The notes: generated from the sequence alone by a model not told the origin. A DNA stretch of 64,000 nucleotides from an uncultured Lachnospiraceae bacterium (GCA_949949005.1 CATLHM010000007.1:62001-126000), one strand, 5' to 3'; positions 16,967 to 26,319 are shown, numbered from the stretch's first letter. Program-made: numbers and translations.

Positions 16967-18214
16967 ATGAATATGGTGGAAATTTTAAGCCGGTTAAATG
17001 ATGAGACGAGGGTGCTTCTCACCCTCTCGATCATCCTGTTTTCCGGCTTTATTATGACAAGAATGACCAATACCCTGAATATGCCCAAGGTGAGCGGCTA
17101 CATACTGGCAGGGATCCTGATCGGGCCCGGCTGCCTGAATTTCATACCCATAGATATGATAGAGGGGATGAGCTTTGTCAGCGACCTGGCGCTGTCCTTT
17201 ATTGCCTTTGGCGTGGGGAAGTTTTTTAAAAAAGAAGTGCTGATGCGCACCGGCAGAAGAATCATTATTATTACCGTCAGCGAAGCTTTGGCGGCAGGAA
17301 TATTGGTGACTTTTTCGCTGAAATATATGTTTCACCTGGACTGGGATTTTGCACTGATGCTGGGAGTTATCGCAACGGCAACTGCTCCGGCAAGCACTAT
17401 GATGACGATTAACCAGTATAAGGCCAAGGGAGAATTTGTGGATACGCTTCTGCAGATTGTGGCGTTGGATGATGTGGTATGCCTGCTCTCCTTCAGTATT
17501 GTATCGGCAGTTGTCAGTGGAAAGGCGGCGGGAAATTTATCAGCAAATGATATTCTTATGCCGGTTTTTTATAATATCCTGGTGATCGGACTTGGGATTT
17601 TCTGTGGGTATTTTTTGAGCCGCCTGTTGGTACCTGCACGGAGCCGTGATAACAGGCTGATCCTGGCGATTGCCATACTGCTTGGCCTGAGCGGGATTTG
17701 TGCGGCGGTTAATATTTCACCCCTGCTTTCCTGTATGGTGTTCGGTGCCTTTTATATTAATCTCACAGAGGATAAAAAGCTTTTCAGGCAGATTAACGGC
17801 TTTACTCCTCCGGTGATGTCTGTTTTCTTCATTGTCTCAGGAATGAATCTGGATATTAAATCGCTCTCACAAGTGGGAGCAATCGGCGCCTGTTACTTTG
17901 TAATTCGTATCATAGGAAAATATATGGGAACCTATATAAGCTGTCTGGTTACGAAAACCAGCAAGGAGATACGCAAATTTATGGGTTTTGCGCTGGTTCC
18001 TCAGGCGGGGGTGGCGATCGGACTTGCTTTTTTGGCGCAGAGGATGCTGCCTGCGACGAGCGGAAATCTTCTGCTGACGATTGTTCTTTCCTCTTCTGTA
18101 CTGTATGAGATGGTGGGTCCTGTCAGTGCAAAGGCGGCGTTGTTTTTGTCAGGGAGCATTTCGGGACAGGATCCGGGGAAGGTTTCTGGGGGCAATAAGG
18201 CAGTTGTCCGATAG
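16967..18214 (+). CDS. Cation/proton antiporter, CPA2-type
   Basis: A membrane protein of about 415 residues with roughly 12 helices. It has GYILAGILIGPGCL and the ATATAPASTMMTI segment; later VALDDVVCLLSFS contains the paired Asp residues (DD) expected for the ion site of CPA2 antiporters. It probably exchanges Na+ or K+ for H+. The start is uncertain: an AAAGGAG at 16947-16953 lies one base before the ATG at 16955 and 13 before the ATG at 16967. No KTN domain is present. Confidence 0.88.
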   Translation: MNMVEILSRLNDETRVLLTLSIILFSGFIMTRMTNTLNMPKVSGYILAGILIGPGCLNFIPIDMIEGMSFVSDLALSFIAFGVGKFFKKEVLMRTGRRIIIITVSEALAAGILVTFSLKYMFHLDWDFALMLGVIATATAPASTMMTINQYKAKGEFVDTLLQIVALDDVVCLLSFSIVSAVVSGKAAGNLSANDILMPVFYNILVIGLGIFCGYFLSRLLVPARSRDNRLILAIAILLGLSGICAAVNISPLLSCMVFGAFYINLTEDKKLFRQINGFTPPVMSVFFIVSGMNLDIKSLSQVGAIGACYFVIRIIGKYMGTYISCLVTKTSKEIRKFMGFALVPQAGVAIGLAFLAQRMLPATSGNLLLTIVLSSSVLYEMVGPVSAKAALFLSGSISGQDPGKVSGGNKAVVR

Positions 18215-18295
18215 TTTGAGCTCATCCCCTGACATTTATAAAGGACTGATCTCTGGTAAAAAAGATACAGGAGTAATGGAACGTATAAAAATAAT

Positions 18296-18323
18296 TTGAG
18301 TTATTCCCAAAGACTGATATAAT
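18296..18323 (+). promoter_or_regulatory. Sigma-A promoter with extended -10 for the AAA-PD-(D/E)XK operon
   Basis: TTGAGT (18296-18301), a 16-base spacer and TATAAT (18318-18323) preceded by TGA, an extended -10. It starts a unit that runs through the secreted protein and the two-component pair. The leader is about 20 bases, with AGGAG nine bases before the ATG. Confidence 0.75.
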
Positions 18324-18352
18324 AGAAACGAGAACAATAGGAGATATTGTGT

Positions 18353-19945
18353 ATGGGAATTTACTTAAATCCGGGGAATACAAATTTTTGGAAATCTATC
18401 CGTTCGGAAATCTATGTGGATAAGACAGGATTGATTGCCTATACAAATAAGTGTATCAACACAACGAAACAGTATATGTGTGTCAGCAGGCCTCGGCGGT
18501 TTGGAAAATCCATGACACTGGAAATGCTCTGTGCCTATTATAGCCGGGGGTGCGATTCCAGGGAGCTGTTCAAAGGCTGCAAAATAGAAGCTGATCAGAG
18601 CTTTGATGAGTATTTGAATCAGTATGATGTGCTCTTTCTTAACATACAGCGTTTTCTGAGCAGGGCAGGGGATCAGAAGGTCACGGAATATCTGGAGCAG
18701 GCGGTGATTGCTGAGCTCAAAAAGGCTTACGGAGAATGCTTCTCAAAGGAAGAGAGGCGCCTGTCCGCCGTCCTGGAGCAGATTTATGTGGAAAGGGACA
18801 GGCAGTTTATCTTCCTCATCGACGAGTGGGACTGTGTGATGCGGGAGCGGCAGGAGGCGGAGAGCCTGCAGAGGCAGTACCTTGATTTTTTGCGGGATCT
18901 GCTGAAGGATCAGCCTTATGTTGCCCTTGCCTATATGACAGGTATCTTACCGGTTAAGAAGTACGGTTCCCATTCGGCGCTGAATATGTTCTGGGAATAT
19001 TCCATGACAGACCAGAAGGAGCTGGAGGAATATACGGGCTTTACGGAGCCGGAGGTAAAGGAACTGTGCGGAAGATTTGGTATGGATTTTGCCGCTACCA
19101 GCCGCTGGTACGACGGTTATCAGTTTAAAAAGTACCGCCATATCTATAATCCAAGGTCGGTGGTGGGAGCCATGTCCTGCGGGAGTTTTTCCAATTACTG
19201 GGTGTCAACGGAGACCTATGAGGCGTTGAAGGTCTATATGGATATGGACTTTGACGGCTTAAGGGGAGATATGGTGCAGATGTTGGGCGGAGGACATATT
19301 CCGGTCAACACCCGAAGCTTTCAGAACGACATGCAGAGTTTAAGGACAAAGGATGATGTGCTGACTCTGTTGATTCATTTAGGATACCTGGGATATGACT
19401 GTGAGAGGAAGGAAGCCTTTATCCCCAACCAGGAGATCGTGGAAGAATTTGAGAATGCCATGAGCGTGGGCGGGTGGCAGGAGGTGATGCGGGTCTTGAA
19501 GGCATCGGAAAAGCTGCTCGAGGATACCCTTGCGGGAGAGGAAGAGAGCGTGGCCCGCGGGCTGGACAGGGCCCATACGGAGGTGTCGTCAATCCTGACA
19601 TATAATGATGAAAATTGCCTGAGTTGTGCCATAGGGCTTGCTTATTACAGTGCAAGGAAGGATTACAGAATTATCAGGGAGATGCCGGCGGGGTACGGAT
19701 TTGCGGATATTGTATTTGTCCCGCTGGCCCATACGGATAAGCCGGCGATGGTGGTGGAGCTTAAGTATAACAAGCCGGCATACACGGCGATAGAGCAGAT
19801 AAAGGAGAGGGGTTATATCCAGGCGCTGGAAGGCTACCAGGGAGATATTGTGCTGGCAGGTGTGGCTTATGACAGAGAGAAAAAGGATAAGCCTCATAGC
19901 TGTGTGATCGAGAGGCTGCCGAAAGAGGAGCGGATACCGCATTGA
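18353..19945 (+). CDS. AAA-ATPase-like / PD-(D/E)XK nuclease-like protein (DUF1703 type)
   Basis: A 530-residue protein. The N-terminal NTPase (AAA_9-type) has a P-loop variant in RPRRFGKSMTLEM and a Walker B-like FLIDEWD. The C-terminal region has the core of a PD-(D/E)XK fold: FADIVFVPL and then VVELKYNK, the D...ExK pattern. The family is abundant in gut anaerobes and is often multicopy; its role is unknown and nuclease activity is unproven. ATG 18353 is chosen because AGGAG precedes it; the TTG at 18347 is weaker. Its stop overlaps the next start (TTGA), so translation is coupled to a secreted protein, an uncommon context. Confidence 0.85.
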   Translation: MGIYLNPGNTNFWKSIRSEIYVDKTGLIAYTNKCINTTKQYMCVSRPRRFGKSMTLEMLCAYYSRGCDSRELFKGCKIEADQSFDEYLNQYDVLFLNIQRFLSRAGDQKVTEYLEQAVIAELKKAYGECFSKEERRLSAVLEQIYVERDRQFIFLIDEWDCVMRERQEAESLQRQYLDFLRDLLKDQPYVALAYMTGILPVKKYGSHSALNMFWEYSMTDQKELEEYTGFTEPEVKELCGRFGMDFAATSRWYDGYQFKKYRHIYNPRSVVGAMSCGSFSNYWVSTETYEALKVYMDMDFDGLRGDMVQMLGGGHIPVNTRSFQNDMQSLRTKDDVLTLLIHLGYLGYDCERKEAFIPNQEIVEEFENAMSVGGWQEVMRVLKASEKLLEDTLAGEEESVARGLDRAHTEVSSILTYNDENCLSCAIGLAYYSARKDYRIIREMPAGYGFADIVFVPLAHTDKPAMVVELKYNKPAYTAIEQIKERGYIQALEGYQGDIVLAGVAYDREKKDKPHSCVIERLPKEERIPH

Positions 19946-21048
19946 GAAGAAAAAAATTATTCTTATCAATTATATATAGTATTGTGATAATTTCTGCGAT
20001 CATTCCTGCTTTCCCGCTGTCTGTGAGTGCGAAGGAGCAAGAGGATGCCAGGGCTCTTCTGGCCGCCTATGAGGATTATCAGCAGCGCCTTTTGCGGATC
20101 GAAAGCAGCGACCGGATTGAGGAAGAAGGCTTTGAGGTGGTCGGGGAACAGATCTTTCCCATAGAGCTAAAGGGATTGGGGGAGGTCTCCATGATTCCGG
20201 CTTTAGACAAGCGGTACCACAGGCTGGCCCTGTTTTTCGCGGACGGGGAGGGGAAGGTGGTGTACCGGACTGATCAGTTGGAAGCCAATAACCGGAATAA
20301 GGGAAAGATGCGTCAGCCCATCCGGGAGCTTAAGGCGGTTTCCTTTCAGGATCTGGACAGGGACGGCCTCATGGATATTATTCTGATTACCACCTGCGTC
20401 AATGACAGCGGGGACTATGCGGGAAAGCCCTACAAAATCGGGGATGTGCTTTTTCAGGACGAGCGGGGATTTTATTGGGATTACCGCCTCTCCGATAAGA
20501 TCAACCGGTTCAGTATGAACAAAAGCGTGGAGAGTATTGCCGCCTTTGTGAAGGAGGGCAAGTCCACGGAATTTCTTTACACGGCAGTGACGAAGAAGGA
20601 GCTGGTGCAGAAGGGCTTCGTGATTGCCCAGGAGCAGTGCTATTTCAGGCAGTTTGAAAAGCTGGGAAGGCTGGAAGTGGTGCCCGGCACCTATACCATG
20701 GCGGATTTTGCCACCTTTATGATCTATCTGATCAACGAGGACGGCTATATTGTGTGGAGCTTGCAGCCTATGGGGGACTATGACAATCTTTATGCCCTCA
20801 AGGGGATTACCTGCCGGGATATTGACGGGGACGGGATGAAGGATATTCTGGTGCTGGCCCGTTACAGTTATGAGAGCGACAGGAACGAGCTTCTGGCGGA
20901 GAACGATTATGCCATCTATTATCAGCGCACGGGCGGGTTTTATGAGGATAAAGAGATCAAGGAGCAGTATCCCTGCAGCGAGGAGGATACGGTAGCGGGG
21001 CTGGTGGAGAAAGCCCGGAGCTTTTGGGGATGGAAGGCGGAAGAGTAA
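19942..21048 (+). CDS. Secreted protein with DxDxDG metal-binding motifs
   Basis: A 368-residue exported protein. RRKK and a hydrophobic stretch to about residue 28 (PLSVSA) form a signal peptide. Two calcium-loop motifs, DLDRDGLMDI and DIDGDGMKDI, are typical of FG-GAP/VCBS or EF-hand-like loops, about 160 residues apart. It starts at a TTG that overlaps the previous stop (GAGGAG twelve bases upstream). The next genes encode a response regulator and a sensor kinase. It may be an extracytoplasmic ligand sensor or partner; I do not recognise the family well and the role is inferred. Confidence 0.7.
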   Translation: MRRKKLFLSIIYSIVIISAIIPAFPLSVSAKEQEDARALLAAYEDYQQRLLRIESSDRIEEEGFEVVGEQIFPIELKGLGEVSMIPALDKRYHRLALFFADGEGKVVYRTDQLEANNRNKGKMRQPIRELKAVSFQDLDRDGLMDIILITTCVNDSGDYAGKPYKIGDVLFQDERGFYWDYRLSDKINRFSMNKSVESIAAFVKEGKSTEFLYTAVTKKELVQKGFVIAQEQCYFRQFEKLGRLEVVPGTYTMADFATFMIYLINEDGYIVWSLQPMGDYDNLYALKGITCRDIDGDGMKDILVLARYSYESDRNELLAENDYAIYYQRTGGFYEDKEIKEQYPCSEEDTVAGLVEKARSFWGWKAEE

Positions 21049-21125
21049 GCGGCGGGGGACGGATTTGCGGATAGAGTATTACCGCTCTGATTTAAGAGCT
21101 GCCTGGGGGCAGCCTGGGGGATAAA

Positions 21126-21785
21126 ATGATTAAGATACTGATTGTAGACGATGAAAAATCCATATGTGATCTGATTGATCTAAATTTGTCGGCGTCGGGC
21201 TATCACTGCCAGAGTGTGCAGAACGGTCTGGATGCCATTGATCTGATAGAGAAGGAGAATTTTGACCTTATCCTTCTGGATATTATGCTTCCGGGGGCGG
21301 ACGGTTATGATGTAATGGAATACATACGCCCTTTGAAGGTTCCGGTGATCTTTATCACGGCCAAGCATGAGGTGAAGGACAGGGTAAAGGGGCTGAAGCT
21401 GGGGGCCGACGATTATCTGGTAAAGCCCTTTGACGTGGTGGAGCTGATCGCCCGGGTGGAGGCGGTTCTGCGCCGCTATAACAAGACGGAAAAGCTCCTT
21501 GCGGCAGGAGACGTGGTGGTGGATGTGGAAGCCCGCAGGGTCCTAAAGGACGGAAAACCGGTGGTGCTCACCAACAAGGAATTTGGTCTTTTAGTGCTTT
21601 TTATACGGAACAAGAACGTGGCGCTGTTTCGTGAAACCTTATATGAAAAGGTATGGGAGGATGAATATATCAGCGACAGCCGTACCCTTGACCTTCATGT
21701 ACAGCGTCTTAGGAAAAAACTGGGATGGGAGCAGAATCTGGTGGCCGTTTATAAGGTGGGCTACCGGCTAGAGGTGCCGCAATGA
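21126..21785 (+). CDS. OmpR-family response regulator
   Basis: A 219-residue regulator. The receiver has DDEKS, phospho-acceptor Asp52 (LLDIMLPGADGYD) and KPF; the C-terminal winged helix ends with LDLHVQRLRKKL and YKVGYRLE. GGGGG lies before the ATG. It overlaps the kinase start by four bases (ATGA) and is the partner of that kinase. A hairpin GCTGCC/GGCAGC sits immediately upstream. Confidence 0.95.
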   Translation: MIKILIVDDEKSICDLIDLNLSASGYHCQSVQNGLDAIDLIEKENFDLILLDIMLPGADGYDVMEYIRPLKVPVIFITAKHEVKDRVKGLKLGADDYLVKPFDVVELIARVEAVLRRYNKTEKLLAAGDVVVDVEARRVLKDGKPVVLTNKEFGLLVLFIRNKNVALFRETLYEKVWEDEYISDSRTLDLHVQRLRKKLGWEQNLVAVYKVGYRLEVPQ

Positions 21786-23197
21786 AATTTTCTTCAAAAC
21801 TGCTGTTTTGCACCATGATTGTCATGGCAATTGCCCTTGGCTTCAGCGGATTTTATTTTGTAGACAGTGTATTTGAGATTTCCCTTGAGCGGGAAACGGG
21901 ACAGGCTCTGGATGAAAACAGCATTCTCTGCTTTGCCTTTGAGACGGCGGCCCTGAATGTGCCGGCCAAATATGATGTGCTTCAGGACAGCACGGTGGAG
22001 CAGCTTGCCTCAAAGCTGGAATCCTCGGGCCAGAATGCCAGCCGTATGCTTCGGATCTCTAATGAGGAAAAGCAGGCGCTTTATGCCAGCGACGGGTTTG
22101 AGATGGATGATGCCCTGCTGTCTCAGACCGACGCCAGTACCAAGGCTTACAGCACGATTTATTTGAACGGGCATTACTATGTCCAGACGGCAAGCACGGT
22201 AAACGCCCTGGATCGGGTTTTGTATCTGGAAACTCTGCGGGATGTGTCGGTGGTGTTTGACGAGAGGGCCATGGGTTTTCGGGTATACCGTCAGGTGACG
22301 GTGGTGATGCTGCTCTTGGGAATGGCAGCCATGCACCTGATCTCCTTTCTTCTCACCAAGCCGATCCGGCATTTGACAAGGGCCACCAAAAAGATGGCGG
22401 CGGGGGATTACGCTTACCGGGCAAGGAAGGTCAGCAATGACGAGCTGGGGCAGCTTACCCTTGACTTCAATCATATGGCGGAGGCCCTGGAGGAAAATAT
22501 CAATAAATTGGAGGATGAGATTCAGGCGAAGGAAGATTTTGTGGGGGCCTTTGCCCATGAATTGAAAACTCCTCTCACAGCGATTATCGGTTATGCGGAT
22601 ATGCTCCGCTCCCGAAAGCTGGATGAGGAAAAAAGCTTTTTGTCCGCCAATTATATTTATACGGAGGGCAAGCGCTTAGAGGCCATGTCTATCCGGCTTC
22701 TGGATATTATGGTGACAAGGCATGGGCAGGCCCAGTTTCAGGAGGTGCAGGCAGAGAGCCTGTTCCAGTATCTCCAGGCAATGTTTCGAACCAATGAGGA
22801 TATGAAATTTGTCTATACCTTTGAGGAGGGAATCGTCTGGGCGGAGAGCAATCTGATTATCACGGTATTAATCAACCTGATGGACAATGCCGTGAAGGCT
22901 TCGGAGCCCGGGAGCACCATAGAGGTGAAAGGTATGGCAAAGGAGAAGGGCTACCTTTTCCAGGTAAAGGATTATGGCATGGGAATTGCCGAAGAGGAAA
23001 TCCAGAAGATTACCAAGGCTTTTTATATGGTGGATAAGTCCAGAGCCAGAGAGCGGAACGGGGCTGGACTGGGGCTGGCGCTTTGCGCGGAAATTCTGTC
23101 CCTCCATCACAGCAGCCTGTCCATCGAGAGTAAATTGGGAGAGGGAACCTGTATCGGCTTCCTTCTGCCGGAGCAGGAGAGGGAATCGGATGAATAA
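21782..23197 (+). CDS. HAMP-containing sensor histidine kinase
   Basis: A 471-residue kinase with a first helix near residues 7-28, an extracellular domain to about residue 170, a second helix (VTVVMLLLGMAAMHLISF), and a HAMP domain starting at KPIRHLTRATKKMAAGDY. HisKA has His259 in FAHELKTPLTAIIGY; the ATPase has INLMDNAVKAS and GAGLGLALC. The start overlaps the regulator stop. It is followed by a membrane protein whose start overlaps this stop, so all three form one operon. Confidence 0.95.
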   Translation: MKFSSKLLFCTMIVMAIALGFSGFYFVDSVFEISLERETGQALDENSILCFAFETAALNVPAKYDVLQDSTVEQLASKLESSGQNASRMLRISNEEKQALYASDGFEMDDALLSQTDASTKAYSTIYLNGHYYVQTASTVNALDRVLYLETLRDVSVVFDERAMGFRVYRQVTVVMLLLGMAAMHLISFLLTKPIRHLTRATKKMAAGDYAYRARKVSNDELGQLTLDFNHMAEALEENINKLEDEIQAKEDFVGAFAHELKTPLTAIIGYADMLRSRKLDEEKSFLSANYIYTEGKRLEAMSIRLLDIMVTRHGQAQFQEVQAESLFQYLQAMFRTNEDMKFVYTFEEGIVWAESNLIITVLINLMDNAVKASEPGSTIEVKGMAKEKGYLFQVKDYGMGIAEEEIQKITKAFYMVDKSRARERNGAGLGLALCAEILSLHHSSLSIESKLGEGTCIGFLLPEQERESDE

Positions 23198-24056
23198 AAA
23201 AGAGATTGGGATCAGCCAGACAGCCATGAAGAAATCTGCGGTGAATGGTATCCTTTTTGTCATTGCCCTGCTGATCATGGCCCTGTCGATCTGGGGGCCG
23301 GAGAAGCTTTCAGAATACAAGGACGGCAGAGTGCTTGACCGAATCCAGACGCAGACGTCGGAGACGGAGAAGGAAGGATACCGTTATACCTTAGGCAGCA
23401 ACGAAAAGCTCTATATTTTGTCTCAATGCCTGAACAGCCAGAGCCTGCCGGAAAGCGAGCAGAATGCCCTCACCCGGGTGGAGGACGAGTCGGCGGAGTA
23501 TCAGGAGGTGGGGGGAACCTATGCCTTTGTGGTTAATCACAGGGGGCCTGCGGAAAAGGAGATCACGGAGGAGGAAATTTTTTCCACCTGCAATGAAATG
23601 ATCAAAGACTTGAAAGACCTGGGGATTCTGCCGGACACGGTCAGGGAGGTAGCGGGGGCCGATTATGAGGCTACCCTATATTCCGCCATTGATGTACCGG
23701 AGCCCAGAAACAATGTTGCGGTGTGGAAGATGAGCCTTTCCAACAGCAAGCGGAATGCGGATAAATCCAACCGCCTCATCGACGCCTATCTGGATGCGGA
23801 CGATGGAAGGCTGTATGAGTTTTATGTGAGAACCCAGCAGAAGTGGGAGGAAATCAACCCCGATGAGATCATCGAAAAATGGAGCGGATATATGGGGCTT
23901 GATGCCCCGGCTCCCTATGAGACGGACAACCCTTTGCTGGAGGCCACGCCTTATTATAAAAAGTATGTTTTTGAGGGAATGGGGGATGAGCGTACCATTG
24001 TGACCGTTGGGTTTTATGATGGGATCAATGAACTGTTTTTGAAGATTTCGAAGTAG
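23190..24056 (+). CDS. Membrane-anchored protein of unknown function in the two-component operon
   Basis: A 288-residue protein. The ATG at 23190 overlaps the kinase stop by eight bases; the longer open frame runs inside the kinase and is a shadow. One helix (VNGILFVIALLIMALSIW) near residues 18-35 anchors it, with most of the chain outside. The ectodomain is rich in Glu/Lys and holds no motif I recognise. Two-component operons of this kind sometimes carry an accessory membrane protein that tunes the kinase, so such a role is possible. Confidence 0.65.
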   Translation: MNKKEIGISQTAMKKSAVNGILFVIALLIMALSIWGPEKLSEYKDGRVLDRIQTQTSETEKEGYRYTLGSNEKLYILSQCLNSQSLPESEQNALTRVEDESAEYQEVGGTYAFVVNHRGPAEKEITEEEIFSTCNEMIKDLKDLGILPDTVREVAGADYEATLYSAIDVPEPRNNVAVWKMSLSNSKRNADKSNRLIDAYLDADDGRLYEFYVRTQQKWEEINPDEIIEKWSGYMGLDAPAPYETDNPLLEATPYYKKYVFEGMGDERTIVTVGFYDGINELFLKISK

Positions 24057-24145
24057 GGGCAGGGGGATTTTGATCATAAGGTCATTGGAAGGGTTTTAAT
24101 GCGGGACAAAATCAAATAGCCCAAACAGCAGATTTCACAAGTATG

Positions 24146-24712
24146 TCACGATAAAATGAGGCTGAAAGATAACTGTAGTTCAAGGATATGCATAAGCTCT
24201 GCTTCGGATTCCATACAGTTATTATTCAGCCATTTTTGAATTATTGCGGTAAGGCCGGCGATAAAAAATGTCTGGCAGTATTCATATTCCAAGGAACCGA
24301 CTATGTCGGAACTTTGGGCAAGCTTTTTTTGCAATTCGGGAAAGAGTGTGTAGTCCAAAATCTGTGGACGGCTTTGACTGTTCAAATAGACACGGTAAAA
24401 GTCCTGACGTTCTTTCAGAAAAGTGAAGAGGCGCAGATAGCGTTCCCGAAGGGAATATTTGCCGCCGGGAACAGTAAACAGGGAAATAAAATACTGATGC
24501 ATGTCCTTTTCCATACATTGCATCAACTCATACACATCTTCATGATGCAGATAAAAAGTAGTCCGGTTAATTCCTGCCAAACGGCAGATTTCCGTGATGG
24601 TTATTTTCGACAATTCTTTTTTTTCTTTGAGCAGATCTATGAAAACTGTGCGGATGACACGTTCTGTCTGTTGAAAACGCTGGTTATTTTTAGAATTCAT
24701 GTTTTTCTCCAT
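24146..24712 (-). CDS. TetR-family repressor, divergent from MATE gene
   Basis: A 188-residue regulator. The N-terminal helix-turn-helix is KITITEICRLAGINRTTFYLHHEDVY, with the family's TFYLHF-like end. The C-terminal ligand-binding region is predicted as a helical bundle. It lies head-to-head with the MATE efflux gene across 105 bases, where an inverted repeat overlaps the MATE promoter -35; it should repress that gene and perhaps itself until a drug binds. Confidence 0.9.
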   Translation of the reverse strand: MEKNMNSKNNQRFQQTERVIRTVFIDLLKEKKELSKITITEICRLAGINRTTFYLHHEDVYELMQCMEKDMHQYFISLFTVPGGKYSLRERYLRLFTFLKERQDFYRVYLNSQSRPQILDYTLFPELQKKLAQSSDIVGSLEYEYCQTFFIAGLTAIIQKWLNNNCMESEAELMHILELQLSFSLILS

Positions 24713-24718
24713 TAACTA

Positions 24719-24770
24719 TACAAATGATGATATATTGATGATTGTACAGGAAAACAGTTTCTTTTACAAT
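24719..24770 (+). promoter_or_regulatory. MATE promoter overlapped by a TetR-type operator
   Basis: TTGTAC (24742-24747), a 17-base spacer and TACAAT (24765-24770) form the MATE promoter. TACAA (24719-24723) and TTGTA (24742-24746) are inverted arms about a near-symmetric ATATAT centre, so the right arm sits on the -35. Half-sites are short and the palindrome is imperfect, so the operator is a suggestion. Confidence 0.5.
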
Positions 24771-24817
24771 AAGATTATGATAATTATCTCAATATTTTTG
24801 TAAAGGAGCGAGAACAG

Positions 24818-26182
24818 ATGGAAAAAAATGAGCAGATTTTAAAGGAAGGTTCTTTTAGAAAGATGGTTATGAATTTGTGTGTGCCAACAATCGTAATCAT
24901 GCTGGTAATGGTGTTATATAATATGGCGGATACCTATTTCATTGGAAAAACAGGCGATCCCTGCAAAATTGCTGCGGTATCTTTATGCGGCCCGATTTTC
25001 AGTATTTTATCCGGACTTGGAACACTCTTGGGAAGCGGCGGCTGCACGGCGGTATCGCTGGCATTCGGAAAAAAGGAATTTGACAAAATACGGGCATATT
25101 CCAGCATGTGCTGTTATGGCGCGTTGACGATGGGGTTGATTTTTGCGGGGGCGGTTCTTATCAATGCGCCGGCTATAAGCGACGCAATCGGCGCAAATGC
25201 AGATACGATGAGCGATACATGTACCTATCTGCGTATTCTTGCAATCGGAGGGCCTGTCATTTTGTTTGGCAATGTTTTTAATAATCTGATACGCGCAGAC
25301 GGCTCGGCGAAACAATCTATGCTGGCAAACGGACTTGGGACGATTGTAAATATCATCCTGGATCCAATTTTGATTTTGGGATTTCATTTAGATGTTGCAG
25401 GTGCAGCGATTGCAACGGTGCTGGGAAATGTTGTTACATGTCTGTATCTGCTTTGGTATATCGCCCAAAAGAACAGTATTTTTTCCCTTCATATCAAGGA
25501 CTTTTCCCTGAAACGGGAAATTGTCTTTCCCGTTGTGACATTGGGGTTTCCGATGGCATGCAGTACGATTCTTATGAGCATTTCCCATATGGTTATGAAT
25601 CAGATGCTGGCAGGGTATGGTTCGGTGGCGGTAGCCGCAAATGGGGTGGCAGGAAAAGTTTCTATGGTAGTTTCCATGACAGCAATGGGAATCTGCATGG
25701 GTATGCAGCCCGCCATTTCTTATAATTGCGGCGCCGGGAATTACAAGCGGTTATATTGGATAATAAAGAAGCTCGGCATTATGACTGTCGTGGTGGGCAG
25801 CATCCTGACGGTGGGCTGCGTGGTTGGCAGAACATATCTGGTCGCAGCGTTTATTCACCATGCACAGGTAATAGAACTGGGAGAAAAAATGGTATTCGTA
25901 TCTATGGTTATAGGGCCATTTTATGGTTTATACCAATTATGTACCACTTTTTTGCAGTCAACCGGAAAGGCATCGTATGCAACGCTTGTAGCTGTATTAA
26001 ACAAGGGATTGATTTATCTTCCGCTTTTATTGATTTTTAACAGTCTCTGGGGCCTGAACGGTGTAATATACACAGCGCCGGTTACGGATATGCTATCCCT
26101 GTTGGTTGGAGCTGGGCTTTGTATCAGATGGAACAGGATTATGGTGAACGGTGACAGGGGCCTTTCGCTTTCGGACGTATGA
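24818..26182 (+). CDS. MATE family multidrug efflux protein
   Basis: A 454-residue membrane protein with about 12 helices. The first repeat starts LCVPTIVIMLVMVLYNMADTYFIG, the MATE signature, and two symmetric bundles follow; GVAGKVSMVVSMTAMGICMGMQP begins the second. It should export cationic drugs or metabolites with Na+ or H+. GTAAAGGAGCG precedes the ATG. Its end is overlapped by the GATG repeat array. Confidence 0.92.
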   Translation: MEKNEQILKEGSFRKMVMNLCVPTIVIMLVMVLYNMADTYFIGKTGDPCKIAAVSLCGPIFSILSGLGTLLGSGGCTAVSLAFGKKEFDKIRAYSSMCCYGALTMGLIFAGAVLINAPAISDAIGANADTMSDTCTYLRILAIGGPVILFGNVFNNLIRADGSAKQSMLANGLGTIVNIILDPILILGFHLDVAGAAIATVLGNVVTCLYLLWYIAQKNSIFSLHIKDFSLKREIVFPVVTLGFPMACSTILMSISHMVMNQMLAGYGSVAVAANGVAGKVSMVVSMTAMGICMGMQPAISYNCGAGNYKRLYWIIKKLGIMTVVVGSILTVGCVVGRTYLVAAFIHHAQVIELGEKMVFVSMVIGPFYGLYQLCTTFLQSTGKASYATLVAVLNKGLIYLPLLLIFNSLWGLNGVIYTAPVTDMLSLLVGAGLCIRWNRIMVNGDRGLSLSDV

Positions 26183-26246
26183 TGCAAAAAAGATGCATAA
26201 ATGATGGAAGTTTGATGGAAAAATGATGATAAAATGATGCACCGGT
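26181..26246 (+). repeat. Six direct repeats GATGNNNNNNN with exact 11-nt period
   Basis: GATG occurs at 26181, 26192, 26203, 26214, 26225 and 26236, each exactly 11 bases apart. The tails are A/T-rich in five units (for example GATGCAAAAAA and GATGGAAAAAT). The first GATG overlaps the MATE stop codon (TGA). One turn of DNA spacing puts all GATG on one face of the helix. OmpR-type regulators such as PhoP recognise repeats with an 11-bp period, so a protein-binding array for the downstream amidase gene is a fair hypothesis. It is not a CRISPR, as there are no spacers. Confidence 0.85.
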
Positions 26247-26303
26247 TTTGTAGACTTGCAGTAAAGAGCAGGCTAAGCAAAACATCTATGGGTAGACTAC
26301 AAA
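26247..26303 (+). promoter_or_regulatory. Leader inverted repeat reaching the amidase ribosome site
   Basis: TTTGTAG (26247-26253) and CTACAAA (26297-26303) are perfect 7-base arms 43 bases apart. The 3' arm overlaps AAAGGAG (26301-26307), the likely ribosome site, so folding could mask it. The wide spacing lowers confidence. No clear sigma-A promoter is visible. Confidence 0.35.
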
Positions 26304-26319
26304 GGAGCATCATTTTTTT

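Noticed and set aside
26181-26246. CRISPR array
   Set aside because: The repeats are 11 bases long with only a 4-base conserved core and no unique spacers, and no cas genes are near.
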